This document shows positions 13,855-25,329 of a stretch of 64,000 nucleotides of DNA, piece by piece (the first letter of the stretch is position 1; each line of letters starts with the position of its first letter). Where the stretch lies: assembly GCF_040436345.1 (NCBI RefSeq), contig NC_133233.1:11613381-11677380 (forward strand), in the 5' to 3' direction. Origin of the DNA: Pagrus major (taxonomy: Eukaryota; Chordata; Actinopteri; Spariformes; Sparidae). The notes beneath the pieces are model-generated. The model did no database searches. It was not told the origin of the DNA and was given only the letters and a program-made list of their open reading frames with translations. The translations under genes and the position numbers were made by a program.

Positions 13855-13886
<32 letters not shown>
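13855..13886. repeat. (CA)16 microsatellite
   Basis: This is a perfect 32-base CA dinucleotide run, likely length-polymorphic. Confidence 0.98.
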
Positions 13887-13888
<2 letters not shown>

Positions 13889-14368
13889 GGTGACATTTCA
13901 TTCCTTTATCAGAAAGTTTGCTCTACAGTGCTAATCTAGGATCTGTGCTTCATTATTTATTTCTAGTCTGTTGTGATGGAAATGAAAATCCCTGATGGGC
14001 CAAACAGAGCCAAGCAGAGCCAACATGTGTTTGAAAAAGCCCCATTACTAATCAGTGTCCGCACCTAGATGATGCAATGTTGCATAACAAGGGACTTTCA
14101 ATTTCTCTTCTGTGGTAGTAAACAATCAACACAGTTGTCTGCAGCTCAGTTTGTGTATGTGTGTGTTTCTCTTTCACTTGAGTTGCAAGTTTATTTAATC
14201 TCTCCTAATATTGAAAGTGTCATTTGTCCAATTTGCACTAAATTCGGCACTGGACCTCTTTGAGTCCTCAGCAACAAACCTACGAAGTATGATGTAAATC
14301 AATTGAACCGTTATCGATGTGTGATTAACAGACAGAGAGAAGGAAAGAGAGGCAGACAGAGAAGACAA

Positions 14369-14714
14369 AGAGACATTTGTGCCGCTCCAAAGCAACAGCA
14401 GAGAAGTTCTGTGAGGCTGACTTGGACTTTGCTGAGGATTTTCCGACATGGAAGGACATCGCTTATGCCATTGCTGACAGCTGTAACAAAAACCGACATG
14501 GAAAACAGAAAGACAGCGATGACACAGACAAGGATCCATCAGATATCTCAGAAGAAGACATGCGGAAAAAACACAGTGAGCAGGCTTCGGAAAAGAGTGG
14601 AAAGAAGAGCAGAGGAGTGCAGCAGGAAAGTGAAATGAGAAGCAAGAAGGGCCAAAAAAAAGATGGGAAAGAACAGGAGAAGGCAGGAAGAAAGCTGCCC
14701 TTCAGAAAGTACTG
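14369..14714 (+). other. Unassigned Lys/Glu-rich open frame, possible exon or exon relic
   Basis: The frame opens with FCEADLDFAEDFPTWKDIAY, which has a protein-like, non-repetitive character. It continues as a strongly charged Lys/Glu/Ser-rich tail to a TGA at 14712-14714. A second charged frame, offset by one register, continues at 14709-14854 (VLRAFLGKRKSK..., then a stop), and a third runs through about 14850-14980. The register shifts argue for a decayed gene or for simple A/G-rich DNA that happens to encode charged residues. I do not recognise a family. Nothing in the flanks (no clear acceptor before 14369) proves that it is transcribed. Confidence 0.25.
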
Positions 14715-15398
14715 AGGGCATTCCTAGGAAAAAGAAAGTCCAAGGTAATTAAAGAACGTGGGGAAAGTCTGATAAAAATGAGGATGTACAGTCACAAAGA
14801 GGATGAAAACAGTCCATTCAACAAGGATTCCTCACAAGATGACACACAACAATGAGCGACACGGGAAAAGAGACAAAGAGAGACACAGGAAGGCTGGGAA
14901 AGATGGAGGAGACATTCAATTTGACCTGCACGCCTCAGAGGATGACAGAGAACAGGAAATGACACCAGAAAAGAGACAGAGTAAAGTTTCACGTTACATG
15001 CTAAATTTGTTAGCATGCAGTTGCCTGTTTATGCATCCAACAGACATTCATTCAGAGTCATGTTCGTGTCCACCAGGCATCATTCTCTTTTCGTTCCGTT
15101 TTTGGTCACAACCAAATCCTGGGGGAAATATACGGAATGACTCTTCACTGATAAATGCTCGGCTATGTTCACCAGCTAGTTGTTAACTTTGAATTTTCAA
15201 TCAACACAACTGCACACCGCTGCTAAAACGACGCTGATCAGAATGCTGGGAGTGAACAGAAGCAGTAAAGTTGCAGGCCCGGAAACCAAAACAACATGAT
15301 GAAAGATGCTGTAAAGCTCTGTAGCGCTGCAGACGCAGGTGGTAATTCTCTGTGGGTTTGTCACTATGAACAGCATCTTTCACATACAAGTAGAGAGA

Positions 15399-15600
15399 CA
15401 TCATGGGCCCCCATTTTAAACGATCTAAATGATCTTAACGCATGCTGTGAAGCGCAAGGCGCTAGTGTGTTTAGGGCATGTGCATGGGCAACTCTCTCTT
15501 ACTAGTTAAACGACAGATAATCTGGGTGCAAAGTAAGACGCAAAGGGGTTATATTTAGACTCTTCATTAGTCATGGGTATGTTTTGGGCATAACACAATT
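15399..15600. repeat. Probable DNA-transposon (MITE) fragment
   Basis: The stretch starts CATGGGCCCCCATTTTAAAC and includes AAGCGCAAGGCGCTAG and GGGTATGTTTTGGGCATAAC. It resembles a widespread teleost MITE type whose copies carry GGGCGTGTTTTGGGCGTGAC. No target duplication could be fixed, so the boundaries are approximate. Confidence 0.35.
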
Positions 15601-18600
15601 CCAAGTGATCTGTTATTTAGTTAGTTTTTCATGAAAGTAATCTGTTACTGGAAAAAATTGCTGTCTTGCTGCCACAAAAATAAAATTAAATCCCTGAAGC
15701 ATTGGCTCTGTTTCTGTTCCTCTCCGGCTGTTTTCATTGAAACAGCTGTGCCTGATGCTGTATGCCTCTGTCTGCCCAGTTCGCTGTCAGATTGTTGCAA
15801 AATAAAGATCCCTAACTGTTATATTGCATCTGTCATTCCTATTATTAGGCTATTAGTTCTTTTAAAAGTAATGTTACCCAACACTGGTCCTGTCACATTC
15901 CCTTTAATAGCCGGGTGCCCCAGGACCTCACACCTCACTGATATTTACCTGAGGAGGAGGAGGATCATCCTGTCATTTTGATCAGCAACAGGTGGGTGAA
16001 ATCTGTCTTACTGAGGAAAATATTAATGACATTACCTGCTTCGATCCTCCAGCAGCAGAAACAATATGTGTATCTCTCCCTTAAAATGTGCATTTGCGCA
16101 CAAGGAACAGCAGATAAACTTCATTGATTATTTAAAACCCCTGACTCGCCGACAGGATCGATTAATATTTCATGTTAATTAATGTTCTGTGTCAGTCTAC
16201 ACATCAAACGGTCACACGCACAGTTCAGATTCATAAAATAAAATAGTTTCCATGAAGCAGCCTTCCTCCAGGTAAATCCTGAGATCCTGATAATAGTCAT
16301 TTAAGAACCTAAAGTGTCATTCAGTTTTCTCTGTCCTGTTGAGTTTATGACCACAGCTTTTAGTTTTGCTGCTTAAATGTGCCGTGATATTCGCTACAGT
16401 GACATTAAACCATAAAACCATGTCAGACACACATTAGAGATTTCTTTGTATGCCTTAGTACATGTGTGGAAAGGGTCTTTTAATATGAATAATACTGCTA
16501 TATTACAGCGGCTTTAAGGAAATCCATTTACATTCCAGGCGCAGTAAACATACTCAACCTTTTCATATTTCTGTGCTTACCTATTTTCAATGGTACATGT
16601 GCAATCAAATCTGCCAGGAGCAGCTGGTACAAGGTGTTTGTGGGATAAGCACAGTTATTTTTTTCCGTGGAGAAATAATGTATGCATTAAATAAGGACTG
16701 TGACATTTCAGTAAAGCAATAGGTCGTCATTATCTTTAAGAAGAGAGGTTTACATGTCATAATACTAATATGGCATTTCCAAACTCAACACTAGTTTGGC
16801 TCCTCCTCCTGATCTTTACAGGAAAGAAATTTACCGTTCTAGGAAAGACAATAAAGACCGTATGTAGAGTGACTATAGCGTGCACGTTTGTTTACAGCCC
16901 AAGGCCACCAGTCTTCATACTTTTAGCAGTTATATGATTTTCAAACGTTTGTACTCGAGCACTGTACATCAACCTTCACATATAAAAAGAAGTATGTGTG
17001 CTCACAAAGGCGGAGAGGATCACACACACTGACACACTGTAAGAAGTCATTATGGACTAAATTGATTTTTATTGGTTCAGCGACCCACCTTGACACTTGG
17101 TTACAGATGGTACGGGTGATAGAGGAATTGCTTTTGCACTGTGTGTTGAACACTTCATCATTTCACACCAGCAATGACTCAGTTCAGCTCGTGTCAGACT
17201 TGGTAAGTCTTGATCGTGTACTTACTATTTCACTAGATTTTTATTTTTACTTTTAAAATGTGAACGAAATGACAAAGTTTCTAGTTGATGTCATCATTCA
17301 ATTAACCCCAGAGGCACAAGGTTGAGATCGCTGGGGAGTCCCTCAGCGGCAGACTGTACATCAAAGTGACAAGAAAGTGATGAGTAGACGACCTTTAAGA
17401 TGTAGCAGAGATACAGAGAATGAACTTTATCAGAGCACCTAAATCAATAAGTGGGACAATAGACGAAGCTCCTTCCAATAAAGCTAATAATAGACTCAGA
17501 GGGGCGGAGGACATGGTATAGTGTCGGTGAGCTCATGCTTTTTCCTTTGTTTGCTCTTCATCTTTATCTTCTCTGCTGCTCCTCTGATATCTTTGATTAT
17601 CCAGCAAAGTTTGCTCATTTTCTCCATCTCCTTGTTTGTCTTTATCCTCCTAACTTACTCATCATCTGAAAGAAGCTGCGCTGCATGGCTCTGTGGGTGG
17701 GAGGCAACATGCAGCTTCTTTGTCTTTCTTTCTTTCAATTACTTTTCTCAAAGAATATGAATCCACAGGTCCTCTAAGTGTCTGTCAATCTACTGTATCT
17801 ACGCTTCCTCCATCTACCTGTTTGCTCCCTGCCTCATTGTTATCTCTCTTCTTTGCCTGTTATCCGGCTCAGTGTCTGCCTATTTCCCCTCTCTCCATCT
17901 CTCTGACCTGCCTGGTGACCCAATCATTCTGGTTTTTATCGCAGATGGGTTTCCATTTGCTGAAAAGGAGAATGTGCTGTTCTACAATGACATAAGCTCC
18001 TTGAGAATGATGCCGATTATCCTCCGAGACCTGAAAGGAAAGGATGGTGGTTAAAGCCACTGAGAAATGCTTCATAAAAGACCAAATATTGTACTAAATG
18101 TGAGGTAAATCGTTAAACCCAGCCTAATCTGGCGTATTTGTTTGCAGTGCTTTGAGTTTCTCAGTATCCACTCATTAAATCATTTCTAACACAGCAACGG
18201 CTTGACTTAAACTTCGAGATTGAAGCATGAATATGAGAATAATTGACCTCTGATACTCAATAACAAGTAGCCTACTAGCAAACACTCCTACAAGGTTTAT
18301 ATAAACTGTGGTTAGAGGTGCTCAGATTGAACTCAAAGTAAATTTGTTCTTCATGGTAATACTCACATCTTCAGGCGCCACTGCCTGACCTGACCACACT
18401 CTCTCCCACTTCTTCAAATCCGATTTAAAATGCGTACAAAAATAGCCAAACAAACAATTCATGAGTAACTAAATAAAAGGACAGAACAGATAACACAAAA
18501 ATGAAGGAGCTGCTGGATCCAATCAAATAGGTCCCAATCTGGGAGGCTCCAGCCCTGTCTGCAGCAGTTTGTACACCTGGACTGCACCTTATTGATCATT

Positions 18601-18609
18601 TCTTATTTA
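15601..18609. other. Non-coding stretch, no gene seen
   Basis: This is AT-rich sequence with short open frames only. A hydrophobic frame near 17521-17760 is pyrimidine-rich and has no splice-linked continuation. No RNA gene or bounded element was found. Confidence 0.4.
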
Positions 18610-20609
18610 TATATGGGTCAGTGACATATACACCAGAAAAAAGTGTTTTTTCAAAAATTTCAAATAACAGGCATAAAAATGATTGACTTTTGTTCTACTA
18701 ACTCTCATCTTTATAGAAACATATGTTATTTTTAGATTTTCAATTGGAATCAGAATTTATGTGACAATTTGTTGTATTAGTGCCTAAAATCGTCATATGG
18801 TGTGACATGAAAATAATTGTGTAGAAAATGAAAATGGATTATACCTTTCTTAAGTTGCTCACTTTATCAAAGTCCTTTATCATAACTAAACTGTGATCCA
18901 TTATAGTTTTGTGAAAATTAATTAAATTTGTGTATTATTTTCTAAATCATTGCTCAATGTGAGACCTATGTCGTCAGTCTTTCAACGTATTTTCTATTTA
19001 TTGTGACAAACCTTGCTATAAAATTATAAAAATATTTGTGACTCTTGCTCAAACTATTTTCTATGTATTCCATGAACATTTTCACATTTTATCATTAATA
19101 AAGGTATGTTATTTTCACAATTTGGAATGTCACACCACATGATATAGTGTCACACCATATGATCATGTCGCCATGTGTCAATGCAAAACATGTATTAATC
19201 TACCTATTGGTGAGTACTGATCACTCATATGGCAGGAAATATTAATTAGGGTTGAGATGAGATGAGATTCTCTGCATTTCATAACTGCGTTCCTCTTAGT
19301 TGCACTGCCTACAGTGTTCTAGTCCAATGATATTTTAGATATCATATATTGCCAGGCTTCAAGTCACTGCCCCAAGGCCTTTTGAATCAACAATGAAGGA
19401 ACCCTCTAAAACCCTCCCTCAGACCTTCTTATTGGTCAGCGAATGGAAACAGACCGTTGTTGTTTACTTTTCTTTTCTTTGCCTCAGCAACTCCTCTCTC
19501 CTCGCAGGGTGTCATTATTTGCCTCAAGCTGACAAAAGAAAAGGGAATATATGGTTTAAGACGAAGACAAAACATTGTTTAGACTTAAACAGCATTCTAA
19601 GATTTCTGTGAAGGGGTCTGCTGTGTCTGTCTGATAAACTAGAAATCTGTATCACTGAATAAAACTAAACTAAACTAAACACAATCTATTGTGGATAATT
19701 ACAGCTTTTATGTGATGATGGATGCAAACAAATGCAAAAACATACATTAGACTTTGTTATTTATTGTTATATCTGCAGGAAATTACAATTTGTATCATAT
19801 GGTGTGACAATCAAAATCAAGTGACAGGCAGACAGGTCACACCATATGATAAAGTGTCACACCATATTATGTTTTCTGCACTTAGCACAACCTTGAGTCT
19901 TGTAGCTACACATTAACATGCTAACAAGATGCTAGCTATAACAAAGCAACATAGATTTACATGTAATTATGACAAAAAAAATAAAATTTCTTTTGCATTT
20001 CTATGAAAAATGTGTCACACCAAAAGACATCCGGAAGTGGGACTTTTGTCATAGTGCCAACAAAATCTGATTTATTGAAAACATAAAAATGATAACTCAC
20101 CTCAGAAACCTGTCATGGTCTGGTATTAATAGTACTGAACAACCTTGCTGAAGAAGGACCTGTCATTCCCAAGGATGTCAAAACAGTTGCCCGTTAAAAT
20201 AACCCAAAATAGTGTCACACCATATGATTTTGATTTGTGTGACAAAATCTTTTTGATCAGAACTGACTCAAAACATTATGCTTGGACTTTGAAAAGAGTA
20301 GGCTCACAAATAGACATCTGTATCATTTTTCTGTATTGTTTTGAGAATTTTTGCATTTATTTTTCTTAGCTTTATTCAAGTTCTTACTTTGAGAAACAAG
20401 TGCCGGACAGTCACACCACATGAGTTTTGTTATGTTTGGTTGAAAATTCTGAAAAAATGAGTGATGAACTGTTTTAATGTTGAGTATGTTCACATAAAGC
20501 ATAATCTTCTGCACAATATTGAGAAGGTTTTTGACAAATATATTTCATATTTATACATGTTTGACACTGAAGACAGCAAAACTGCCATGTCACGTCACAC
20601 ACCCATATA
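18610..20609. mobile_element. Unclassified 2.0-kb DNA element with iterated terminal-like motifs
   Basis: The left end reads TATATGGGTCAGTGAC (18610-18625). The right end (20594-20609) is its inverted repeat with 14 of 16 matches. Inside, a 16-base motif, TGTCACACCATATGAT, resembles the ends and recurs. In this orientation it lies at 19129, 19148, 19836, 19855, 20213 and 20410, with a partial copy at 20013. Inverted copies start near 18793 and 19794. Two tandem pairs share the same 19-base spacing. The interior is AT-rich and has no transposase-like frame. I read it as a non-autonomous DNA transposon whose internal motifs may be transposase-binding sites. A target duplication cannot be fixed because both flanks are AT repeats (ATAT is possible). 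The superfamily is unknown. Confidence 0.6.
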
Positions 20610-23254
20610 CATATATAATATTTTATTCTGTATTTTCACTCTTCCGACTTTGTACCGCATCTGGTGCACAACAATTTAGCTTGGGATGCATTAAGTTCTA
20701 TCTTATCTCCTCCTATCAGCTGTGTCCTCATTTAACATGAGTTTGCAAAATATGGTAGATAAAATGTGATAAAGTTCCCTCTCTTCACTATAAATTTGTC
20801 ACAACTTTCTGCACACTGGTGCCCCTCCGCACACAGCTGGTGCCCTTTTTATTTCTTTCGCCCCCGCCCCTCAAACATCCTGTGTTCGCCACTGCTGGAA
20901 GGTGCTCTTGTGTTTGTGTGTAAACACTGTCATCAGGTAGAGGTGTGTGCAGTCAGGAAGAACGTAGTTTTAAATTCCACACATGCATACCGACTGGGGG
21001 CTGATTGCACAACCACATACTCAAACACACAAACATCATCACAAAGAGAGACAGAGACTGCTGCCTTTTGTCTCATTATTTTAATTCGTTTAAGCTGAAG
21101 CCCGACAGGATTTGAAAAGCTTCATTAGGCAAAGCTTTCCTGTTTTCCAGCAGAATGTAATTGAATGTAAACAAATATCCGGCAGTAAACAAAGCAGTCG
21201 CCAGGGGTCTTCGTTACCACTTCCTTTAATAGTTACAGCAATTCATTATGTTATTAGAATGACTCACCGATGGTTTGGGGGGTTTTGCTTGTAAAATAAA
21301 TGTCAGAGCCAAAATGGGAGTGATACGTTGAGGTGAAACGTTTATTCTGTTTTATGTGAAATGGGGCTCTTTAATATCCCTTTATTCCAATGGGAATTGG
21401 TTTCAACACTATAAAGAAGCTGGAACTTGTAGCCTTTTTCAGACACATTGTTGTTATTGCCAGTGTCTGTTTCAATGAGCTTGTATGTACATTATTAGCT
21501 TTGTGTGTACAGTGTTCAGTACGGTTTGCACCAACAGCACAGTTTCCCTCCATCCCACCACGCTGTCAGTCACAGTAGCAAACAAGCAATAAACACACTC
21601 AAATTGGCCAAGAATAGCAGGTTGCAAATGCTTTGAATAGATGTGGCAGGCTGAGTGTTTATTTGCTGAGCCTGGGCGTCTCATTTACCGTGAGGAAAGG
21701 TTGTGCTTATTCTTTAAGATGGGTGGAAAGTGTTTCCTTCAGGGCCAGCACAAAGGAAGCCAATCCCAAGCTTGAGGACGAATAATAACAGCGTGTTTTA
21801 TTGCGCCCCGAAAGGAAACAGAGATCTCACAGCATCATTAGCTGCAGAACAAAAATTCCCAGGCTGGAAGAGCTTTACTTGCTCGCTGCAGAGCACTGGA
21901 GCTTTACAAATGTTTGACTGAAACCTTCATGTGGATGAAAGACAGTGAGTTGATTTCCCCAGGTCACCCAAATACTACTGAGAGGCTGTTGCCAAACACA
22001 GCTTCACAGTTTCCTCTAATGACCACATTTCTCCCAAAATGTGAAAGCTTCCTAAACAGAACTGTGCTCGTGGCAGCGACAAACCAAACAAGAGTGTGAC
22101 ATGTTTGCAAATTAATCGAAAGCAGCATTTTGTGGTTTGCTGCATTTCCATGCTTATAAATTTAATTTTTTATCCATTTGCAGTAAGTGCTGAAAACCGA
22201 CAGAACAGAGTGAACTGGAGCTGCACCCTCTGTGAGTGTGTGCTTTTCACCCCTGACACCATGCTATGGTGATTATGCTCAAACAAACGTGTGCAATTTA
22301 TTGGAAATGCAGTAAATTTGAACTGAATTGCAATTTCCGGGGCTTAATATCAAACAGGAAATGTTCTGTGACAGCTATGAGTGAAAAGTCAGAAAGCATT
22401 ATTCTACCTTTTCCGAGCCGTCCTCAGTTTATCACTGTTTTTGTGCTGGTGTATCTCAGCCAGAAGAAGGTTCCTGCTCATGTCCCAGGGTGTGGTCTAA
22501 ATACTTAGCTTTTTTCTCGAGCACCACCTTGGGATTGGAGTTGGTGGTTGTGAGTAAAATGTAGTTTGCGAAATAGAACAAGTGAATGATTCCAATTAAA
22601 TTTGTTTCCAAATGTCATGGTCCTCTGAGGATGAATTTAAATCAGTGCAGAGATCCATTAAACACAGTATGTCATTTCCTCTTCTAGGGCTCTCGCAATG
22701 AAAAGAAAACAAAAGAAGCAAGAAGTGTGGCATTGTTGAACAACCACCAGTGCTAATGGAAATCTATCAGACATCTTCACGGATAAAATTAATTTTTTTT
22801 TACATTAGGTCGTTTTTACCGACCTCACCGCACCTCATCACTCTCTGACTTTCTCTCAGAAGTTATAGTGACTGGCGAACAAATTAAACATTTGAACATT
22901 GCTGGAATCATTTGGGATAATGGTAGTAAACAACAAAGTATATAACAAAGGTTATATCGTCTCGCTCTGTCGTCTTTCTAATTACGTATTTTCTCAGTCT
23001 TTTAAATTGACAAACATGTGTGCACCTCGTTCCGTGATCACCTGTATATGTGTACTTGGGATGGGCAGGGCTTAAACTGGAAGTGGTCGGGGCTTAAACG
23101 AGAGTGGGTGGGGCTTACCAGGATATGGGTCCACTGGAAGTTGCCATGTTTCTTGATCAAAACGGTAAGAGAACTTTTAAAACTTGAAGAATGGATATTG
23201 ACACATTATACTAAAAGGAAATAACCTGTACCGGATACTTGTTTCAGCTACTCG

Positions 23255-23420
23255 CTCAACCCTATTTAGCATGCTAACTCATAAAACTAAGATGGTGAAC
23301 ACGGCATCTTTTGGCACTAATTGTGAGCACGTTAGCATGCTGATGTTAGCATTCTGCTCAAAGTACAGCTGTGCCTCAGTACAGCCTCATGGAGCAACTA
23401 ACATGGCTGTAGACTTTAAA
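23255..23420. repeat. Dispersed repeat family B (TAGCATGCTAA type)
   Basis: It contains TTTAGCATGCTAACTC, GTTAGCATGCTGATGTTAGC, CAGTACAGCCTCATGGAGC and AACATGGCTGTAGAC. An inverted relative lies at 39630-39790 (TTTAGCATGTTAGCATGCTA and GGGCACAGCTGACACTGATG). The pattern is common in percomorph fish introns and spacers and is non-coding. Confidence 0.6.
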
Positions 23421-23438
23421 CTTCATAACACTGTGCCC

Positions 23439-23440
<2 letters not shown>

Positions 23441-23490
<50 letters not shown>
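23441..23490. repeat. (TG)25 microsatellite
   Basis: This is a perfect 50-base TG run, directly following repeat family B. Confidence 0.98.
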
Positions 23491-23492
<2 letters not shown>

Positions 23493-24955
23493 CGTATGAG
23501 CCATGAGAGAGAAAACAGGTGCTTCCTCCTTTTGCAGATTTTCTCCACTGACCTTTCCCCTTAAGAAAATGACTTCACATGTACGTGATATCAATAGCCC
23601 ACAGACACACACACACCCAAACATCCAGACTGTGTCCACTATTTTTTTCTTATTATTATTAATTTTAGCAGCTCATGGCTTCCCCCATTGTTCATGTTTG
23701 ACACACTTGTTCACAGCTGGTCATGAGAGGTTTGATAAAGGCCTGAAAAAGCAGAGGCAGCCTCAGTCGGAGTTGTTATTCTTGGGTCTTATGTTTTGTG
23801 CTATTTTAACATGGCCTTAACTGGGACAATAAGCAATGTTTTCTTTCCCTCTGTGGTCGTTATAAAGGTTTGAATAGAGGCGCTGATTGTATCACATTTT
23901 CCCACTGTGATAATTGTTGAATCGGTGCAAATAGCAACATAAGCGGGCGTCTTGGGGTGTTCAGGACAAACAGGAATTATTTTTTCATCACGTGCAATCA
24001 GCAAAAACACCTGACCACCCTTCATTTGAGACAAATAACATGAGTCTAAATTGGATCCTGTGCACAAGACTGGTGTATTTGTCCTCATGTAAAGATGAAT
24101 AACACCTCTGTAACATCTTCTATATTAGTTTTGGACTAATCAATCCCATTAGAATACCTCTATTGTCATATAGAATTGTTGGAAAGCAAGAAATGTGCAG
24201 ATTATTATTTCATAAAATGAAGAAGCTCGGGCTGGACTGCGGCATGGGACATCATGAACATCCAGCTCTTCTCCCTGCAGCCATCACTCTTGACACAGAT
24301 ACAGCAGGAGTTTCCACAGGATGGGTGACTCAGTGCCGGCACGTGCAGGATAGCCGTATTTGGAAAGCCCGTTAATGGCTTTCCAGTCTGTCCAGAACTT
24401 CCCAAAGAGTTCCAGCCAGCACAGAGAGGTTTGCTCAGGCGGTAGATGAAGGCAGGAAGACGAGTCTGAGCTGCAGAAGCCTGTATTAAAGGAAACAGGA
24501 ACAAATCTGTGTAAAGCTCCAGGTGTTGCTGCCATGATAATGTGTTATAGTTGGTAGTCTGACTAACTTTACTGCTAACAAAGTTCACAGACTGAGCCAT
24601 ATCCTCTATATGAAGGAAGAGGAAACTTTTTAAGTGGTAGTAAGTAATTTATGACCTCTATAGGACCAGAAGGATGACAAATAACTGTAATGGATTTATA
24701 ATAAATGATAAATGCTGTGTTGTTGCCATGAGTCAGAGGCTTATGCAATTCTATACAATTAAATGGGATTGTAGATTTGAGTATAAATCCATTTAGATAT
24801 ATCAAGTTTTAACCAAATACTGAGAAAATCTACAAAAGAAAACGCAAATAATTGCTTATTTCAATTCACTCTGAGGGGATTTGTCACTATGAGTGATTTC
24901 ACAGCATTTGAGTAACATTGGCCCCAGTTTAGAGCAGCTTGAAGTATTTAAAAGT

Positions 24956-25321
24956 CAGTGGTGTCCCAAGGGGAGGCCATGACCCCTCTGATAATGATGT
25001 CGTCTATATGGTCACCCCTATGCCCCCCCTACTCGCTAACGCCCACTGCCCCATTGAAAATGCCCCGCCCCCTTGGTGAGTGTCCCCCCTCCCATTATGA
25101 GTTGCGTAAAGTGAGTAAAGAGTACTGTACCCATAATATGCTTGAATCTGATATTTTACATTTACAAAAAGATTATTTACTGTAAATCAATCAATCAATC
25201 ATCAATCAAGATGAAAATAAGAAATGCATAGCCAGCCCGACCCCACGTCTGTCCCTGCCTTTCAGGGGCCACCCCAAGATCTTCTGTTCCCCCCTATGAA
25301 GAAGTTATGTGGGTGCCCCTG
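24956..25321. mobile_element. hAT-like MITE (366 bp)
   Basis: The left end is CAGTGGTGTCCC. The right end, read inward on the other strand, is CAGGGGCACCC. The flanks are TTAAAAGT (24948-24955) and TTGAAAGT (25322-25329), an 8-bp duplication with one mismatch. The interior has C-rich blocks at both ends (CCCCCCTACTC, CCCGCCCCC, CCACCCCAAG) and a (TCAA)n patch in the middle. There is no open frame of note. The duplication size and CAG ends suggest hAT; the element is moderately old. Confidence 0.6.
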
Positions 25322-25329
25322 TTGAAAGT

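Larger units (their letters stand above)
20610..24947. other. Non-coding stretch with repeats, no gene supported
   Basis: It holds a repeat copy at 23255-23420 and a long TG microsatellite at 23441-23490 (both listed). At about 23060-23125 there are three loose copies of GGGGCTTA blocks. Two overlapping minus-strand frames at 24205-24600 are the only mildly protein-like signal, and they lack recognisable motifs or convincing splice sites. Confidence 0.4.

Noticed and set aside
13855..13886. CRISPR-like or regulatory interpretation of the simple repeats
   Set aside because: These are plain dinucleotide or trinucleotide runs without spacers. The organism is a vertebrate.
24205..24600. Two overlapping minus-strand frames with segments such as FWTDWKAINGLSKYGY
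   Set aside because: Neither frame shows a known motif, and I could not connect either to splice sites or flanking exons. The overlap of two open registers suggests chance.
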